Source: Magnetovibrio sp. (GTDB lineage Bacteria; Pseudomonadota; Alphaproteobacteria; Rhodospirillales; Casp-alpha2). Taken from it: a stretch of DNA of 64,000 bases. Both the position numbers and the translations under genes were made by a program. Below, piece by piece: positions 10,316-19,884 of the stretch. The notes below the pieces were generated by a model, which ran no database searches, was not told where the DNA came from, and saw nothing but the letters and a program-made list of their open reading frames with translations. The stretch is from contig NZFO01000002.1 in the NCBI GenBank assembly GCA_002690705.1, positions 55,688-119,687 on the forward strand. The letters are read 5' to 3'. The first letter of the stretch is position 1, and every line of letters begins with the position of its first letter.

Positions 10316-11231
10316 TTACGGTATTGAGGGGGGGAATACCCCTTTCCACCCGACGTATATTTTCGGCGATATAAGCGGCTGCAGATTGGGGCACGGTTAA
10401 ACTCGCCATATGCGGGGTTAGTTTAATCTTTGGATGAACCCAATATGGATGATCATGGGGCAGTGGTTCAGCGTGGAAAACATCCAATGTTGCTCCCGAG
10501 AGCTGGCCGCTGTTTAAGGCTTTTATCAGGTCTTTATCGATAACATGAGCTCCTCGGGCACAATTAATCAGGACTGCACCTTTCGGAAGCATGGCTAAAT
10601 TTTTACTGTTAATTATACCTTTGGTCATTGAGGTTATCGGGAGTAGGCAAACTAGAATATCTGACCTTGCAAGAAAATCTGGGAGCATATCCATACCGAA
10701 GAAAGATTGAACACCGGGCATTTCTTTTTTACTTTTGCTCCAACCGGCGACGTCGTAGTTTAATAAGGTTAGCTTTGTGGCTGCATCGCCGCCCAGCTGA
10801 CCTAACCCCAAGACCCCCACGCGCCGCAGCCGCGGATCATGTTGCGGGATGTGTTCCCATATTCCTTCGGACATCATCTTAGCGTAACGGCCCATGTTGC
10901 GATGATAATGGATCACCCAGTAAAGAACGTATTCTGTCATGCCGGCTGTGAGGCTTCGATCAACAAGGCGAGATACAGGCACAGAGATAGGAAGTTCTGG
11001 ATCAGCGGCCAGATGGTCGATCCCAGCGCCCAAGCTTAAAATAGCCTTTAAATTTGGATATTTTCTGAGTTCTCCTGCAGGAGGTTTCCATGCAAGCGCG
11101 TAGTCAATTTCTTCCCTGGCACCGACCTCATCTGGCCATAATCGAAACTCTAAGTCGGGCAGCTCTTCCCTTAAGGCTTTACGCCAAGGGTCAGCGCGAT
11201 CCTCTGTTGAAATAAAAAGTAGTTTCAAGAG
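10296..11231 (-). CDS. D-2-hydroxyacid dehydrogenase, GhrA-like (glyoxylate/hydroxypyruvate reductase)
   Basis: An NAD(P)H-dependent D-isomer-specific 2-hydroxyacid dehydrogenase of the GhrA subgroup, which reduces glyoxylate or hydroxypyruvate. The Rossmann glycine motif is VGVLGLGQLGG. The family's substrate Arg (NCARGAHVIDKDL), Glu (DVFHAEPLP) and catalytic His (LTPHMASLT) are all visible. The frame extends to a GTG at 11255, but the product begins to resemble its family at KLLFIST, and a TTG at 11231 has GGAGG 10 bases upstream, so the shorter 311-residue form is preferred. Its 3' end overlaps the M20 gene. Exact substrate is not determined. Confidence 0.88.
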   Translation of the reverse strand, partial: LLKLLFISTEDRADPWRKALREELPDLEFRLWPDEVGAREEIDYALAWKPPAGELRKYPNLKAILSLGAGIDHLAADPELPISVPVSRLVDRSLTAGMTEYVLYWVIHYHRNMGRYAKMMSEGIWEHIPQHDPRLRRVGVLGLGQLGGDAATKLTLLNYDVAGWSKSKKEMPGVQSFFGMDMLPDFLARSDILVCLLPITSMTKGIINSKNLAMLPKGAVLINCARGAHVIDKDLIKALNSGQLSGATLDVFHAEPLPHDHPYWVHPKIKLTPHMASLTVPQSAAAYIAENIRRVERGIPPLNTVNVQAGY

Positions 11232-11255
11232 TTCAATGCCTCCACAAGTCACCAA

Positions 11256-11786
11256 TCTGGTCTATAATCCCTGCAAAATATATGCAGTGTAATTGCCAAA
11301 TCATATCAAAACTCGACTATCGTACCACGGATCCCGTAAAATAAAGGGTTTAATTACTTTTTTACAAAACCAAAAGTTTACGGCTGTGGAGTAATTTCTC
11401 AGTAACGCTATAAAGCACGAGTGAATTTTCGTAAGGGGAAGTATGAAAGCCTTACAATACTCAACCAGCTATTCAGAGAAGTGAAAGTAATAACCTCCGT
11501 ATCAATAGCCGCAGGCTTCTCGCTGAAGTAGGGAGAAATTAGCGAGTAGAGAATAACAAGACAGTTCCTTCTGGGTAAAAATTAATGTGTATACAATCGC
11601 TACGCCTCACTAAGTCACAAGGGATGTACTATGACTCTAGTAAGGGTGAATGCGAAATGAGTAGGAAGATTGCCCAGCGCCACCGTATTAAAAATTTTAT
11701 CGAAAACCTTTTAGGTCTTTTGGCTGTTTATGCGGCGCGTTGAGCGCGGCAGGTGTAGGTGTTTTGCGAGATAGGTTAGGAGCATT
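11256..11786. other. Intergenic region, no gene seen
   Basis: This 0.53 kb stretch separates the GhrA-like gene from the 3' end of the yej operon; both flanking genes are on the minus strand. It is AT-rich and contains no reading frame with recognisable protein sequence, no tRNA and no convincing rho-independent terminator. It presumably holds the promoter of the ghrA-like gene near its right-hand start side. Confidence 0.5.
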
Positions 11787-13412
11787 TTATGTTCCAACAA
11801 CTCCACTTTCGTCAGCCTCTAAATCGAAGGCAGCAGCCATTAAAGCCCGGGTATAAGATGTCTCGGGCGCGTCTATAACCCTTTCAGCTGGCCCCGCTTC
11901 CACTACTTGTCCGTCTTTCATAACAATAATCTCATGGGATAGAGCTCGGATGACTTTTAGATCGTGGCTGATAAACATGTACGAGAGGCTATGCTTGCGT
12001 TGAAGGTCCCGCAATAACTCTGTGATCTGTGCCTGCACAGACATGTCCAGCGCCGAGGTCGGCTCATCAAGAACAATGAATTTTGGCTTCAAGACAAGTG
12101 CTCTAGCAATAGCGATTCTTTGACGTTGGCCACCAGAAAATTCGTGCGGGTAACGATCCTGCATGGCCGGGTCAAGGCCAACTTCCTCCAGCGTTTCACC
12201 GATTAATTGCCGTCGGTTATTGTGGATGCCGCCGAGTTTATGTACCAACAGGCCCTCCTCAATAATTTGACCAACTGATAAACGTGGGCTCAATGAGGCG
12301 AAGGGGTCTTGGAAAACGATCTGCATTTCTCGGCGCAGCGGCCGTAAATTCTTGAATTTTAGCTCTTGCAAATCATTTCCCAAAAAAGTGATCTCTCCCT
12401 CGCTTCTTTCAAGCCGTAAAAGGGCGCGGCCAAGTGTAGATTTTCCTGACCCTGACTCCCCCACTACCCCTAATGTCTGGCCGCGTTTTATCGAAATCGA
12501 GATACCGTCGACGGCTTTAATGTTCCCAACTGTGCGTCTTAGCAGCCCTTGTTTTACCGGGAACCAGACTTTTAAATCTTTAACTTGTAAAATATTGTCC
12601 GCACCTTCGTCAGGTCTATCTGGGCGACCCTTAGGTTCTGCAGCTATTAGTTTTTTCGTGTAATGGTGCGAGGGAGCGTTCAGTACCTTCTCGACAAAAC
12701 CTTGCTCAACGATTAGACCCTCTTTCATTACACAGACACGATCAGCTATGCGTCGAACTATCCCAAGATCATGAGTAATAAACAAAATTGCCATGCCAAG
12801 ATCACGCTGTAGGTCCTTTAATAATTTCAGAACCTGCGCCTGTACAGTAACATCTAGAGCTGTTGTGGGTTCATCAGCGATTAGGAGGTCTGGATCGTTA
12901 GCTAGCGCCATGGCAATCATTACCCGTTGTTGCTGACCCCCAGAGAATTCATGTGGCAATGCTTTAAGACGATCGAGAGCAGAATTTAATCCAACCACTT
13001 TTAACAACTCGATGACGCGGGTGTGGGCTTCTGTGGGGGTCATGGCCTTGTGGATTAGCAGTGTCTCAGATATTTGTTTTCCGATAGAATGCAATGGGTT
13101 AAGGCTGGTCAACGATTCTTGAAAAATCATCGAAATGTCATTGCCGCGTAACTCTTGCATGCGATAATCTGAGGCGGTTACCAGTTCTTCACCTTTAAAT
13201 TGGATAAGGCCCTGAGGATGATGGGCCAGCGGGTAGGGTAGGAGGCGCATGGACGATAGTGCCGTCACTGTTTTGCCAGATCCAGACTCGCCCACCAGCG
13301 CAAGTGTCTCGCCCTTTTCAATATGAAAGGAGACCCCCCTCACCGCTCTGACCTCACTGTCATCGCGCCCAAAAGAGACATGCAAATTCTTTACCTCCAA
13401 CAAGCGACTCAT
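11787..13412 (-). CDS. yejF: ABC transporter ATP-binding protein, two ATPase domains (YejF-like)
   Basis: This cytoplasmic ATPase powers a peptide/microcin C-type importer. Two complete nucleotide-binding domains occur in one 541-residue chain: each has a Walker A motif GESGSGKT, a signature (FSGGQQQRV and FSGGQRQRI) and a Walker B ending in DEPT. The duplication and the length are typical of YejF. Its start overlaps the yejE stop by 4 bases, which implies translational coupling. It is the last gene of the four-gene set yejA-yejB-yejE-yejF. The closest alternative is another dipeptide/oligopeptide importer, but the gene set favours Yej. Confidence 0.93.
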   Translation of the reverse strand: MSRLLEVKNLHVSFGRDDSEVRAVRGVSFHIEKGETLALVGESGSGKTVTALSSMRLLPYPLAHHPQGLIQFKGEELVTASDYRMQELRGNDISMIFQESLTSLNPLHSIGKQISETLLIHKAMTPTEAHTRVIELLKVVGLNSALDRLKALPHEFSGGQQQRVMIAMALANDPDLLIADEPTTALDVTVQAQVLKLLKDLQRDLGMAILFITHDLGIVRRIADRVCVMKEGLIVEQGFVEKVLNAPSHHYTKKLIAAEPKGRPDRPDEGADNILQVKDLKVWFPVKQGLLRRTVGNIKAVDGISISIKRGQTLGVVGESGSGKSTLGRALLRLERSEGEITFLGNDLQELKFKNLRPLRREMQIVFQDPFASLSPRLSVGQIIEEGLLVHKLGGIHNNRRQLIGETLEEVGLDPAMQDRYPHEFSGGQRQRIAIARALVLKPKFIVLDEPTSALDMSVQAQITELLRDLQRKHSLSYMFISHDLKVIRALSHEIIVMKDGQVVEAGPAERVIDAPETSYTRALMAAAFDLEADESGVVGT

Positions 13413-14500
13413 TTATAAACTTTCCTAGGGTCAAAAGCGTCACGGACAGCTTCGCCGATGAAGACTAACAAGGACAGCATCAGAGCAATCACCATAAATC
13501 CTGAAATTCCAAGCCATGGAGCGCCGAGGTTTGCCTTACCCTGATTCAGGAGTTCCCCTAGTGATGGAGATCCAGCGGGCATCCCGAATCCAAGAAAATC
13601 TAATCCAGTCAGCGTGGTTATGGACCCGGCGAGGGTAAATGGCATGAACGTGATCGTGGCGACCAGAGCGTTTGGCATTACGTGTTTGTATATTAAAATT
13701 AAATCAGAAGCGCCAAGCGCGCGCGCTGCGAGGACAAAATCTAGATTTCGCGCACGGAGGAACTCCGCACGAACGACGCCAACAAAACCCATCCAACTAA
13801 AAAGCAGGAGCAAGCTAAGAAGCCACCAAAAATTTGGTGTTATTATACTTGCAAGAATAATTAGTAGGTATAGCACAGGCATCCCTGCCCAAATTTCAAT
13901 GAACCTCTGCCCGATAAGGTCAAGCAGTCCACCATAGAAGCCCTGAAATGCACCTATAGAAACTCCTAGAATTGCGCTGATGATCGTCAGTACAAAGCCG
14001 AACAAGATAGATATTCTAAACCCATAAATCAGCCGTGCGGCAACATCACGGCCCTGGTCGTCAGTGCCGAGCCAGTTATCGGAACTAGGTGGTGCTGGCG
14101 CAGGTACTGGCAGATCGTAATTGACTGTGTCGAAGCTGAATCTGATCAGAGGCCAAATCATCCAGCCTTTTTCATTGATTAATTCTGCAACGAATTCATC
14201 TCGGTAATCAGTTTCAGTCTGAAATTCGCCCCCGAAGGTGGTTTCTGGATAATTGATAAAAGTAGGCGCGTATAACGTCCCATTAAATACAACCAACAAT
14301 GGTTTATCATTTGCGATAATCTCAGCGAATAAGGTTACAAAAAAGATAATTAAAAAAAGCCATGATGATATGTAGCCACGTTTGTTTTTTTTAAAATTTT
14401 CGATTCGGCGCCGGGTAAGCGGCGTCACAGGCATGCCAAGAAAATGATCACGTGTCAGCGGATTCCGGGTAGTGGCGGGGGAACGATGGTGAGTAAGCAT
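13409..14500 (-). CDS. yejE: Peptide ABC transporter permease (YejE-like)
   Basis: An inner-membrane permease subunit of the BPD transporter family. The N-terminus contains the motif TPLTRRRIENFKKNKRGY, which is characteristic of YejE, then a first membrane helix, a periplasmic segment of about 90 residues and the remaining helices. The coupling loop includes EFLRARNLDFVLAARALGAS, the EAA-type motif that docks onto the ATPase. Length (363 residues) is usual. It starts 2 bases after the yejB stop. Confidence 0.94.
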   Translation of the reverse strand: MLTHHRSPATTRNPLTRDHFLGMPVTPLTRRRIENFKKNKRGYISSWLFLIIFFVTLFAEIIANDKPLLVVFNGTLYAPTFINYPETTFGGEFQTETDYRDEFVAELINEKGWMIWPLIRFSFDTVNYDLPVPAPAPPSSDNWLGTDDQGRDVAARLIYGFRISILFGFVLTIISAILGVSIGAFQGFYGGLLDLIGQRFIEIWAGMPVLYLLIILASIITPNFWWLLSLLLLFSWMGFVGVVRAEFLRARNLDFVLAARALGASDLILIYKHVMPNALVATITFMPFTLAGSITTLTGLDFLGFGMPAGSPSLGELLNQGKANLGAPWLGISGFMVIALMLSLLVFIGEAVRDAFDPRKVYK

Positions 14501-14502
14501 GG

Positions 14503-15621
14503 TTAGACGTCCCGTGCTTCAAAGTCGATCCGGGGATCGATGATGTGATACATTATGTCGCCAATAATCCCCAGTAATAGTCCAAGTAGGGTAAAGAAAT
14601 AAAGTGTGCCAAACATTAATGGATAATCACGCTTTACTACAGCTTCGAATCCCAAAAGCCCAAGCCCGTCTAAAGAGAAGATTACTTCTGTTAACAGTGC
14701 GCCGGTGAATAATATGCCAACGAACGCTGAGGGAAAACCAGCAATGACAATTAGCATGGCGTTCCGAAAAATATGACCATAGAGTATTTTTTTATTTGCC
14801 AATCCCTTAGAACGGGCGGTCACAACGTATTGTTTGTTAATCTCTTCAATGAAGGAATTTTTGGTCAACATTGTGAGACCGGCAAACCCGCCAATCACCA
14901 TGGAAATCACCGGTAAGGTCATGTGCCAGAAATAATCTTTAATTTGACTAATCAGCGATAAATTTTCGAAATTTGACGAAGTTAATCCGCGTAAGGGAAA
15001 CCAGTCGAAGTAGCGTCCACCTGCGAACAGAACTATTAGCAAAATTGCAAACAGAAACCCCGGAACCGCATTGCCGAATATGACCACGCTGGACGTCCAA
15101 ATATCAAACTTGGACCCGTCCCGAACCGCCTTAGCAACACCCAAAGGTACTGATATAAGGTAGACTAACAGCGTGGTCCAAAGTCCCAAGGAAATAGATA
15201 CCGGCATCTTGTCGATGACTAGCTGTGTAACGGACCTGTCTTGAAAATAACTGTCTCCAAAGTCAAAAAAAATATAATTTTCCATCATTAGGATAAACCT
15301 TTTATGTAGGGGTTTATCCAAACCAAATTGCTTTTCGAGCTGCTCGATTAATTCTGGCGGCAGTCCCTGAGCACCGCGGTAGCGGCTGGCGCCACCGCCA
15401 GTTTTTTCAGCGCTCGTCTTGGTCTGAGTGGATGAGGTTGTTTCCTGACCCGCTTGGCCCCCAACCCGGGCAGTTGCATCTACAACTTCCCCGGAGATTT
15501 GGGCGATCATCTGCTCTACTGGCCCGCCGGGAACAAACTGTATTATAGCGAAATTGATGACCATTATACCAACCAGTGTCGGGATAATTAGCAATAAACG
15601 TCGCAGTATATAAGCGTACAT
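14503..15621 (-). CDS. yejB: Peptide ABC transporter permease (YejB-like)
   Basis: The second permease of the Yej importer. It begins [20 protein letters not shown], the standard first helix of DppB/YejB proteins. The first periplasmic loop carries a low-complexity Gly/Ser/Thr-rich insertion followed by [20 protein letters not shown], an arrangement known in YejB of other bacteria. The EAA-type loop is near [13 protein letters not shown]. The 372 residues are normal. It lies 37 bases downstream of yejA. Confidence 0.94.
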   Translation of the reverse strand: MYAYILRRLLLIIPTLVGIMVINFAIIQFVPGGPVEQMIAQISGEVVDATARVGGQAGQETTSSTQTKTSAEKTGGGASRYRGAQGLPPELIEQLEKQFGLDKPLHKRFILMMENYIFFDFGDSYFQDRSVTQLVIDKMPVSISLGLWTTLLVYLISVPLGVAKAVRDGSKFDIWTSSVVIFGNAVPGFLFAILLIVLFAGGRYFDWFPLRGLTSSNFENLSLISQIKDYFWHMTLPVISMVIGGFAGLTMLTKNSFIEEINKQYVVTARSKGLANKKILYGHIFRNAMLIVIAGFPSAFVGILFTGALLTEVIFSLDGLGLLGFEAVVKRDYPLMFGTLYFFTLLGLLLGIIGDIMYHIIDPRIDFEARDV

Positions 15622-15658
15622 GTCGTTAATTTAGCAATTTATCGATAAAACAGCAGGG

Positions 15659-17515
15659 TTAATTTTTTGCAGAAGCTAATTTCCCCTCAAGCGCCCTATT
15701 GCGCAAGGAATCCACCCACCAGGTAGTAAATTGATTACCTTGGATAGGAGTAGAGGTCGGCCGGCCAAATTTATCCCAATAGGCTATGCGGTCGTATTTT
15801 GCATGCCAATGTGGAATGATCCAATGACCCCATTGCAGAACACGGTCGAGGCTTCGCACAGCAGCGATGAGTCGTTTTCGGTCGGGGGAGGCAATAATTG
15901 TCTCTATTAAATGGTCAATGACAGGGTCTTTAATACCAATAAAGTTACGCCCGCCCTCCAAATCAGCTGCTTTTGAACCCCAATAATTACGCTGCTCGTT
16001 ACCGGGTGAAAGGGATTGTCCAAAATTACCGACAATCATGTCAAAGTCGTAGGTCTGGAGTCGTCGACGATATTGTGACGGGTCCACCGTTCGTACCCGA
16101 GCACTCACGCCGAGTTTTTCCAAATTTTTTGCGAACGGAAGAACTACTCGCTCAAAAAGGGGACTAACTAGCAACACCTCAAACTCCAATTGCTTGCCAG
16201 TTCCGGTGTTAATTCGTTTGCCGTCCTTGATCTCAAACCCAGCTTTTTTTAATAATTTTCCAGCGACGCGCAAATTTTTGCGGAGCTCGCGTGGTCCGCC
16301 ACCCACGGGTGGCTCATAGACTTTAGTAAATACGTCGCGGGAAACTTGATCTTCATATGCTTTTAAAATAGCTAACTCTTCTGCTCCCGGCAGCCCGGTC
16401 GCTGCTAGTTCTGAATTATCAAAATAGCTTCGGGTGCGCGCGTATTGGCTATAAAATAAGTTTTTGTTCGACCATTCAAAATCGAAAGCATAGGCTAAGG
16501 CTTGGCGGACCAGTTTATTTTTAAATTTGGTGCGCCGTGTATTAAAGATAAAAGCCTGCATCCCAGATGAACGATTGTGAGAAATTTCTTCCTTTTTTAT
16601 AAAACCCTGGTGTACCGCTTTGAAGTTATAGGCCGTAGCCCAAGCCTTGGATGAATTTTCGTTTTTGTGGTCGTATTCACCGGCCTTGAAGGCTTCTAGT
16701 GCAATAGTGCTATCGCGATAATAATCGAAACGGATTGTATCAAAGTTATAAACGCCCCTATGAACTGGGATATTCTTACCCCAATAGTTTTTATCGCGTT
16801 CGATGGTAATGTGTCTGCCAGCATCAAAAGATGTAATTTTATACGGACCGGAGCCCAATGGTGGTTCAAGGGTTGTTTTGCTAAAATCGCGGGTTTTCCA
16901 ATAGTGCTCAGGTAATATGGTCAATTGACCCAGTATAAGGGGAAGCTCCCGGTTTTCCCCCGGCTTAAAATCAAAGCGCACAGTGCGACTAGCGATTTTT
17001 CTTACCTTAGCTACATTGCCATAGTAAAACCTAAAAAAAGGTGACCCTTTCTCCATCAGCGTATTGAAAGACCAGATTACATCTGCAACCGTTACGGGCT
17101 TTCCGTCATGCCACTTGGCCTCTTGTCGCAACTTGAAAGCCACCCATGACCGATCTTGAGGGACATAAATCTTTTCAGCCAATTCGCCGTATTGGCTGAA
17201 CGCTTCATCGGCGGAACCGGACATAAGAGTGTTGTAGGTATAATTTGTTCCTGCTGCGCCATTCCCCTTGATGATAAAGTTGTTGAAAGTATCGAAGGTG
17301 CCTATGGCATGTAGTCTAACTAAGCCCCCTTTGGGTGCCTCTGGATTAACGTACTCAAAATGTTTAAAACCAGGGTTGTACTTGAGATTGCCATGCATAG
17401 CTATCCCGTGTCTGCCTTCTACACCATCGATAATATCGGCGATTAATTGCCCTGAGAGGGCCGAGAGACTGGTAAAAAAAACGCTGAGTAACAAAGTCTT
17501 CATCATAAAATACAT
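15659..17515 (-). CDS. yejA: Periplasmic peptide-binding protein of the Yej importer
   Basis: An extracellular solute-binding protein family 5 member that delivers peptides to YejBE. Mature sequence starts near the family motif HGIAMHGNLKYNPGFKHFEYVNPEAPKGG. A signal peptide is visible (MMKTLLLSVFFTSLSALS). The frame opens at a TTG at 17542, but ATG codons at 17515, 17506 and 17503 give a conventional signal peptide, so a start in that group is preferred; the exact one is uncertain because no strong ribosome site is seen. About 618 residues, normal for the family. It is the first gene of the yejABEF set and lies 57-84 bases from the end of hisN. Confidence 0.93.
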   Translation of the reverse strand: MYFMMKTLLLSVFFTSLSALSGQLIADIIDGVEGRHGIAMHGNLKYNPGFKHFEYVNPEAPKGGLVRLHAIGTFDTFNNFIIKGNGAAGTNYTYNTLMSGSADEAFSQYGELAEKIYVPQDRSWVAFKLRQEAKWHDGKPVTVADVIWSFNTLMEKGSPFFRFYYGNVAKVRKIASRTVRFDFKPGENRELPLILGQLTILPEHYWKTRDFSKTTLEPPLGSGPYKITSFDAGRHITIERDKNYWGKNIPVHRGVYNFDTIRFDYYRDSTIALEAFKAGEYDHKNENSSKAWATAYNFKAVHQGFIKKEEISHNRSSGMQAFIFNTRRTKFKNKLVRQALAYAFDFEWSNKNLFYSQYARTRSYFDNSELAATGLPGAEELAILKAYEDQVSRDVFTKVYEPPVGGGPRELRKNLRVAGKLLKKAGFEIKDGKRINTGTGKQLEFEVLLVSPLFERVVLPFAKNLEKLGVSARVRTVDPSQYRRRLQTYDFDMIVGNFGQSLSPGNEQRNYWGSKAADLEGGRNFIGIKDPVIDHLIETIIASPDRKRLIAAVRSLDRVLQWGHWIIPHWHAKYDRIAYWDKFGRPTSTPIQGNQFTTWWVDSLRNRALEGKLASAKN

Positions 17516-17599
17516 ATTGGTCGCCAAAGACCGGATGATCAAGCTATAGGATATGATGAGAGTAGTTTTTTCCTCATCTAAGAGGGTTGCGTAGACTTG

Positions 17600-18376
17600 T
17601 TAAAAGCTGAGTAACTCCAGTGCGGAGCCGTGGAGGTTTTCGTTACCGCAAGCCAGAACCGTACCATCGCTATCGAGATTTAGCATGTTACCCTGCCAGT
17701 CGGTAATTATCCCGCCTGCGCCTTCAATGACTGGAACCAGCGCAATATAGTCGTACGGCGACATGCTGGCTTCGCAGACAATGTCCATAAAACCACTGGC
17801 TAAAAGTCCGTAGGCCATACAATCTGAACCCCACAACATATATTTCACAGGGTTTTTTAGCTGGTTGAAACGGCATAGTTCTGCTCCTTGAAACATGTCG
17901 GGTGCTGTTGCTGTCATCCACACGTCTGATATACTGATACAAGAGCGCGTTTTAACTGTCATTCCTTGAAATGTAGTCTTGCGACCGAGGGAACCCACCC
18001 AACGTTCATGTAAAGCTGGCATGTCAATAACGCCTGCCACGGCTCTCCCTTCGTGCAATAATCCAATCAGGGTGCCGAAAATTGGTTTGCCTGAGAGAAA
18101 TGATTTCGTGCCGTCAATAGGATCTATTACCCAAACGTATTCTTCGTTTGTTCGGGAGGCGCCGTATTCTTCCCCACAAATCCCATGATCTGGGTATCTC
18201 GCCTCTATCAAGTTGCGGATTTCCAGCTCTGCCATCTGGTCAGCAATTGAGACTGGGGTTTGGTCATTTTTTGTTTGAGCCTCTGCCGTTGAGCGGAAGT
18301 GAGCTCTGGTAATAGAGCCCGCAGCATCGGCAAGTTGCTCAGCAAAATCGACCAGTTCTTTAGGGCAGATATCCAA
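17600..18376 (-). CDS. hisN: Histidinol-phosphatase, inositol-monophosphatase family
   Basis: HisN removes phosphate from L-histidinol phosphate, the penultimate step of histidine biosynthesis, in bacteria that use the IMPase-fold enzyme. The metal-binding motifs are visible: GEEYG near residue 68, and DPIDGTKSF around residue 85, a signature of this subgroup. The later Asp that binds metal is in SPYDYIALVPVIEGAGG (WD is more usual than YD). At 258 residues the length fits. The start appears to be TTG without a strong ribosome site and may be slightly different. It follows cycM by 24 bases. Other IMPase-family activities cannot be excluded. Confidence 0.85.
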   Translation of the reverse strand: MDICPKELVDFAEQLADAAGSITRAHFRSTAEAQTKNDQTPVSIADQMAELEIRNLIEARYPDHGICGEEYGASRTNEEYVWVIDPIDGTKSFLSGKPIFGTLIGLLHEGRAVAGVIDMPALHERWVGSLGRKTTFQGMTVKTRSCISISDVWMTATAPDMFQGAELCRFNQLKNPVKYMLWGSDCMAYGLLASGFMDIVCEASMSPYDYIALVPVIEGAGGIITDWQGNMLNLDSDGTVLACGNENLHGSALELLSF

Positions 18377-18400
18377 AGAGCTTAAGCCTTGATCCTTAGT

Positions 18401-18937
18401 TTACGGGAGGGGCTTTGGTGCATCGCTGAGCGAACGCAGATAAAGCAGCATAGAGGCGCGCTGGGCGGGTTTCTTAAGACCGGCAAAGGACATTTTAGTG
18501 CCTGGAGCATATGCTTTTGGTTTCGTCAAGAAGGCATCTAGATTTTGGTATGTCCACTCACCGCCTTTTTCTTTTAAAGCGTTGGAGTATTGGAAGCCGC
18601 TATTGGAAGCGGTAGTTTTACCAACGATCTCCCATAAATTTGGGCCAACTTTATTCTTACCACCTTTGTTGACCGAGTGGCACGCCTTGCACTTAGCAAA
18701 AATTTTCTCACCCTTAGCCATATCTGCGCTTGCCATCATAACGAGCGAATTTTCCATATCTTCGCTGACCTGAGCTATATCTTTGTTCGGGGCCTCTACC
18801 TCTGCCTCAACGGCGTAAGCGGCTATTGTGGGTTCGTTGGCCTCGACTAATAACTCGCCAGCCATATGGCTGCCAAAGGTAACCCACATAGCTATCAAAA
18901 CTGCCAGTCCAATTTTGTGAACCCAATCGAAATGCAT
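18401..18937 (-). CDS. cycM: Membrane-anchored class I cytochrome c (CycM / c552 type)
   Basis: An electron carrier linking the bc1 complex and terminal oxidases. An uncleaved N-terminal anchor (IGLAVLIAMWVTFGSHMAG) is followed by a charged linker and a cytochrome c domain with the haem site CKACH (Cys83, Cys86, His87 from the chosen start), a conserved GKTTASNSGFQYSNALK segment and the axial Met in YAPGTKMSFAGL. The frame opens further upstream, but the ATG at 18937 has AAGGAG 6 bases before it and gives a normal 178-residue protein. It is divergent from kdsB, an arrangement common in Alphaproteobacteria. Confidence 0.93.
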   Translation of the reverse strand: MHFDWVHKIGLAVLIAMWVTFGSHMAGELLVEANEPTIAAYAVEAEVEAPNKDIAQVSEDMENSLVMMASADMAKGEKIFAKCKACHSVNKGGKNKVGPNLWEIVGKTTASNSGFQYSNALKEKGGEWTYQNLDAFLTKPKAYAPGTKMSFAGLKKPAQRASMLLYLRSLSDAPKPLP

Positions 18938-19100
18938 AGCTACTCCTTTCTTATCATCGGAGCGGAATTTAACTGTTTGCCGCCAATGGTGCAATCATCG
19001 TAAACCTAATAATTTGCGAAATAGGCTGTAATTATAACTGATCATTTTTTTAACTTTAGCAAGGCGTGCAATTCAATAAAAAACCCGATAGATTTGATGT

Positions 19101-19871
19101 ATGTCTCTACCTTCCAGCCCAATTGTTGTTATCCCAGCTAGGCTGTCTTCCACTCGCCTGCCTAATAAACCACTGGCCGATATTGGGGGATATCCAATGA
19201 TTATTCATGTTTGGAGGCGCGCCCTTGAAGCCGATATTGGACCAGTTTTGGTTGCGTGTGGCGATCTGGAAATTCTGGAGGTGATCAAGGATTTTGGGGG
19301 TAATGCTGTAATAACTAATCCTTCCCATCCCTCTGGTTCTGATCGTATTTACGAGGCTTTAGAAAAATTCGACCCCAGTCAGAATTTTGATGCGGTTATA
19401 AATTTGCAAGGTGATCTGCCAACGATCAGGATCGAGTTGCTGCAATCGGTGCTGGGGCCTCTGAAAGATATTAATGTAGATATTGCCACCTTGGTCGCCG
19501 ACATGGTTGATCTGTCGCAGCGAAGCAACCCCAATGTTGTAAAAGCAGTGCTCGCTATGGGACCGGGGGGCCGCTCTGGGCGCGCACTGTATTTTAGTCG
19601 CAGTGCAGTGCCGTGGTGTAGTGATGATGGAGATAACAATAAATTGGTATTTTACCACCACATTGGGATTTATGCATACCGTCGTGAAGTACTAAAACAT
19701 TTTGTGAGCCTTCCACCCGGGCAACTTGAAAAACGGGAAATGTTAGAACAGTTGCGTGCTCTTGAGGACGGCATGGTCATACACGCGACGCGCGTTGACA
19801 CTATACCCTTGGGCGTCGATACTTTTGCGGATTTAGAGTGTGCGCGCGAGATTTTGGCGATTACGAAATGA
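19101..19871 (+). CDS. kdsB: 3-deoxy-manno-octulosonate cytidylyltransferase
   Basis: KdsB activates KDO as CMP-KDO for lipopolysaccharide inner-core synthesis, so it implies an outer membrane with KDO. Family motifs are present: IPARLSSTRLPNKPLADI at the N-terminus (nucleotide binding), NLQGDLPTI (the usual family sequence is NxQGDEP, so Glu is replaced by Leu) and KLVFYHHIGIYAYRRE. At 256 residues it is of normal length. It is followed 13 bases later by pheA, probably in one transcript. Confidence 0.94.
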   Translation: MSLPSSPIVVIPARLSSTRLPNKPLADIGGYPMIIHVWRRALEADIGPVLVACGDLEILEVIKDFGGNAVITNPSHPSGSDRIYEALEKFDPSQNFDAVINLQGDLPTIRIELLQSVLGPLKDINVDIATLVADMVDLSQRSNPNVVKAVLAMGPGGRSGRALYFSRSAVPWCSDDGDNNKLVFYHHIGIYAYRREVLKHFVSLPPGQLEKREMLEQLRALEDGMVIHATRVDTIPLGVDTFADLECAREILAITK

Positions 19872-19884
19872 GCGGATTTCTCCC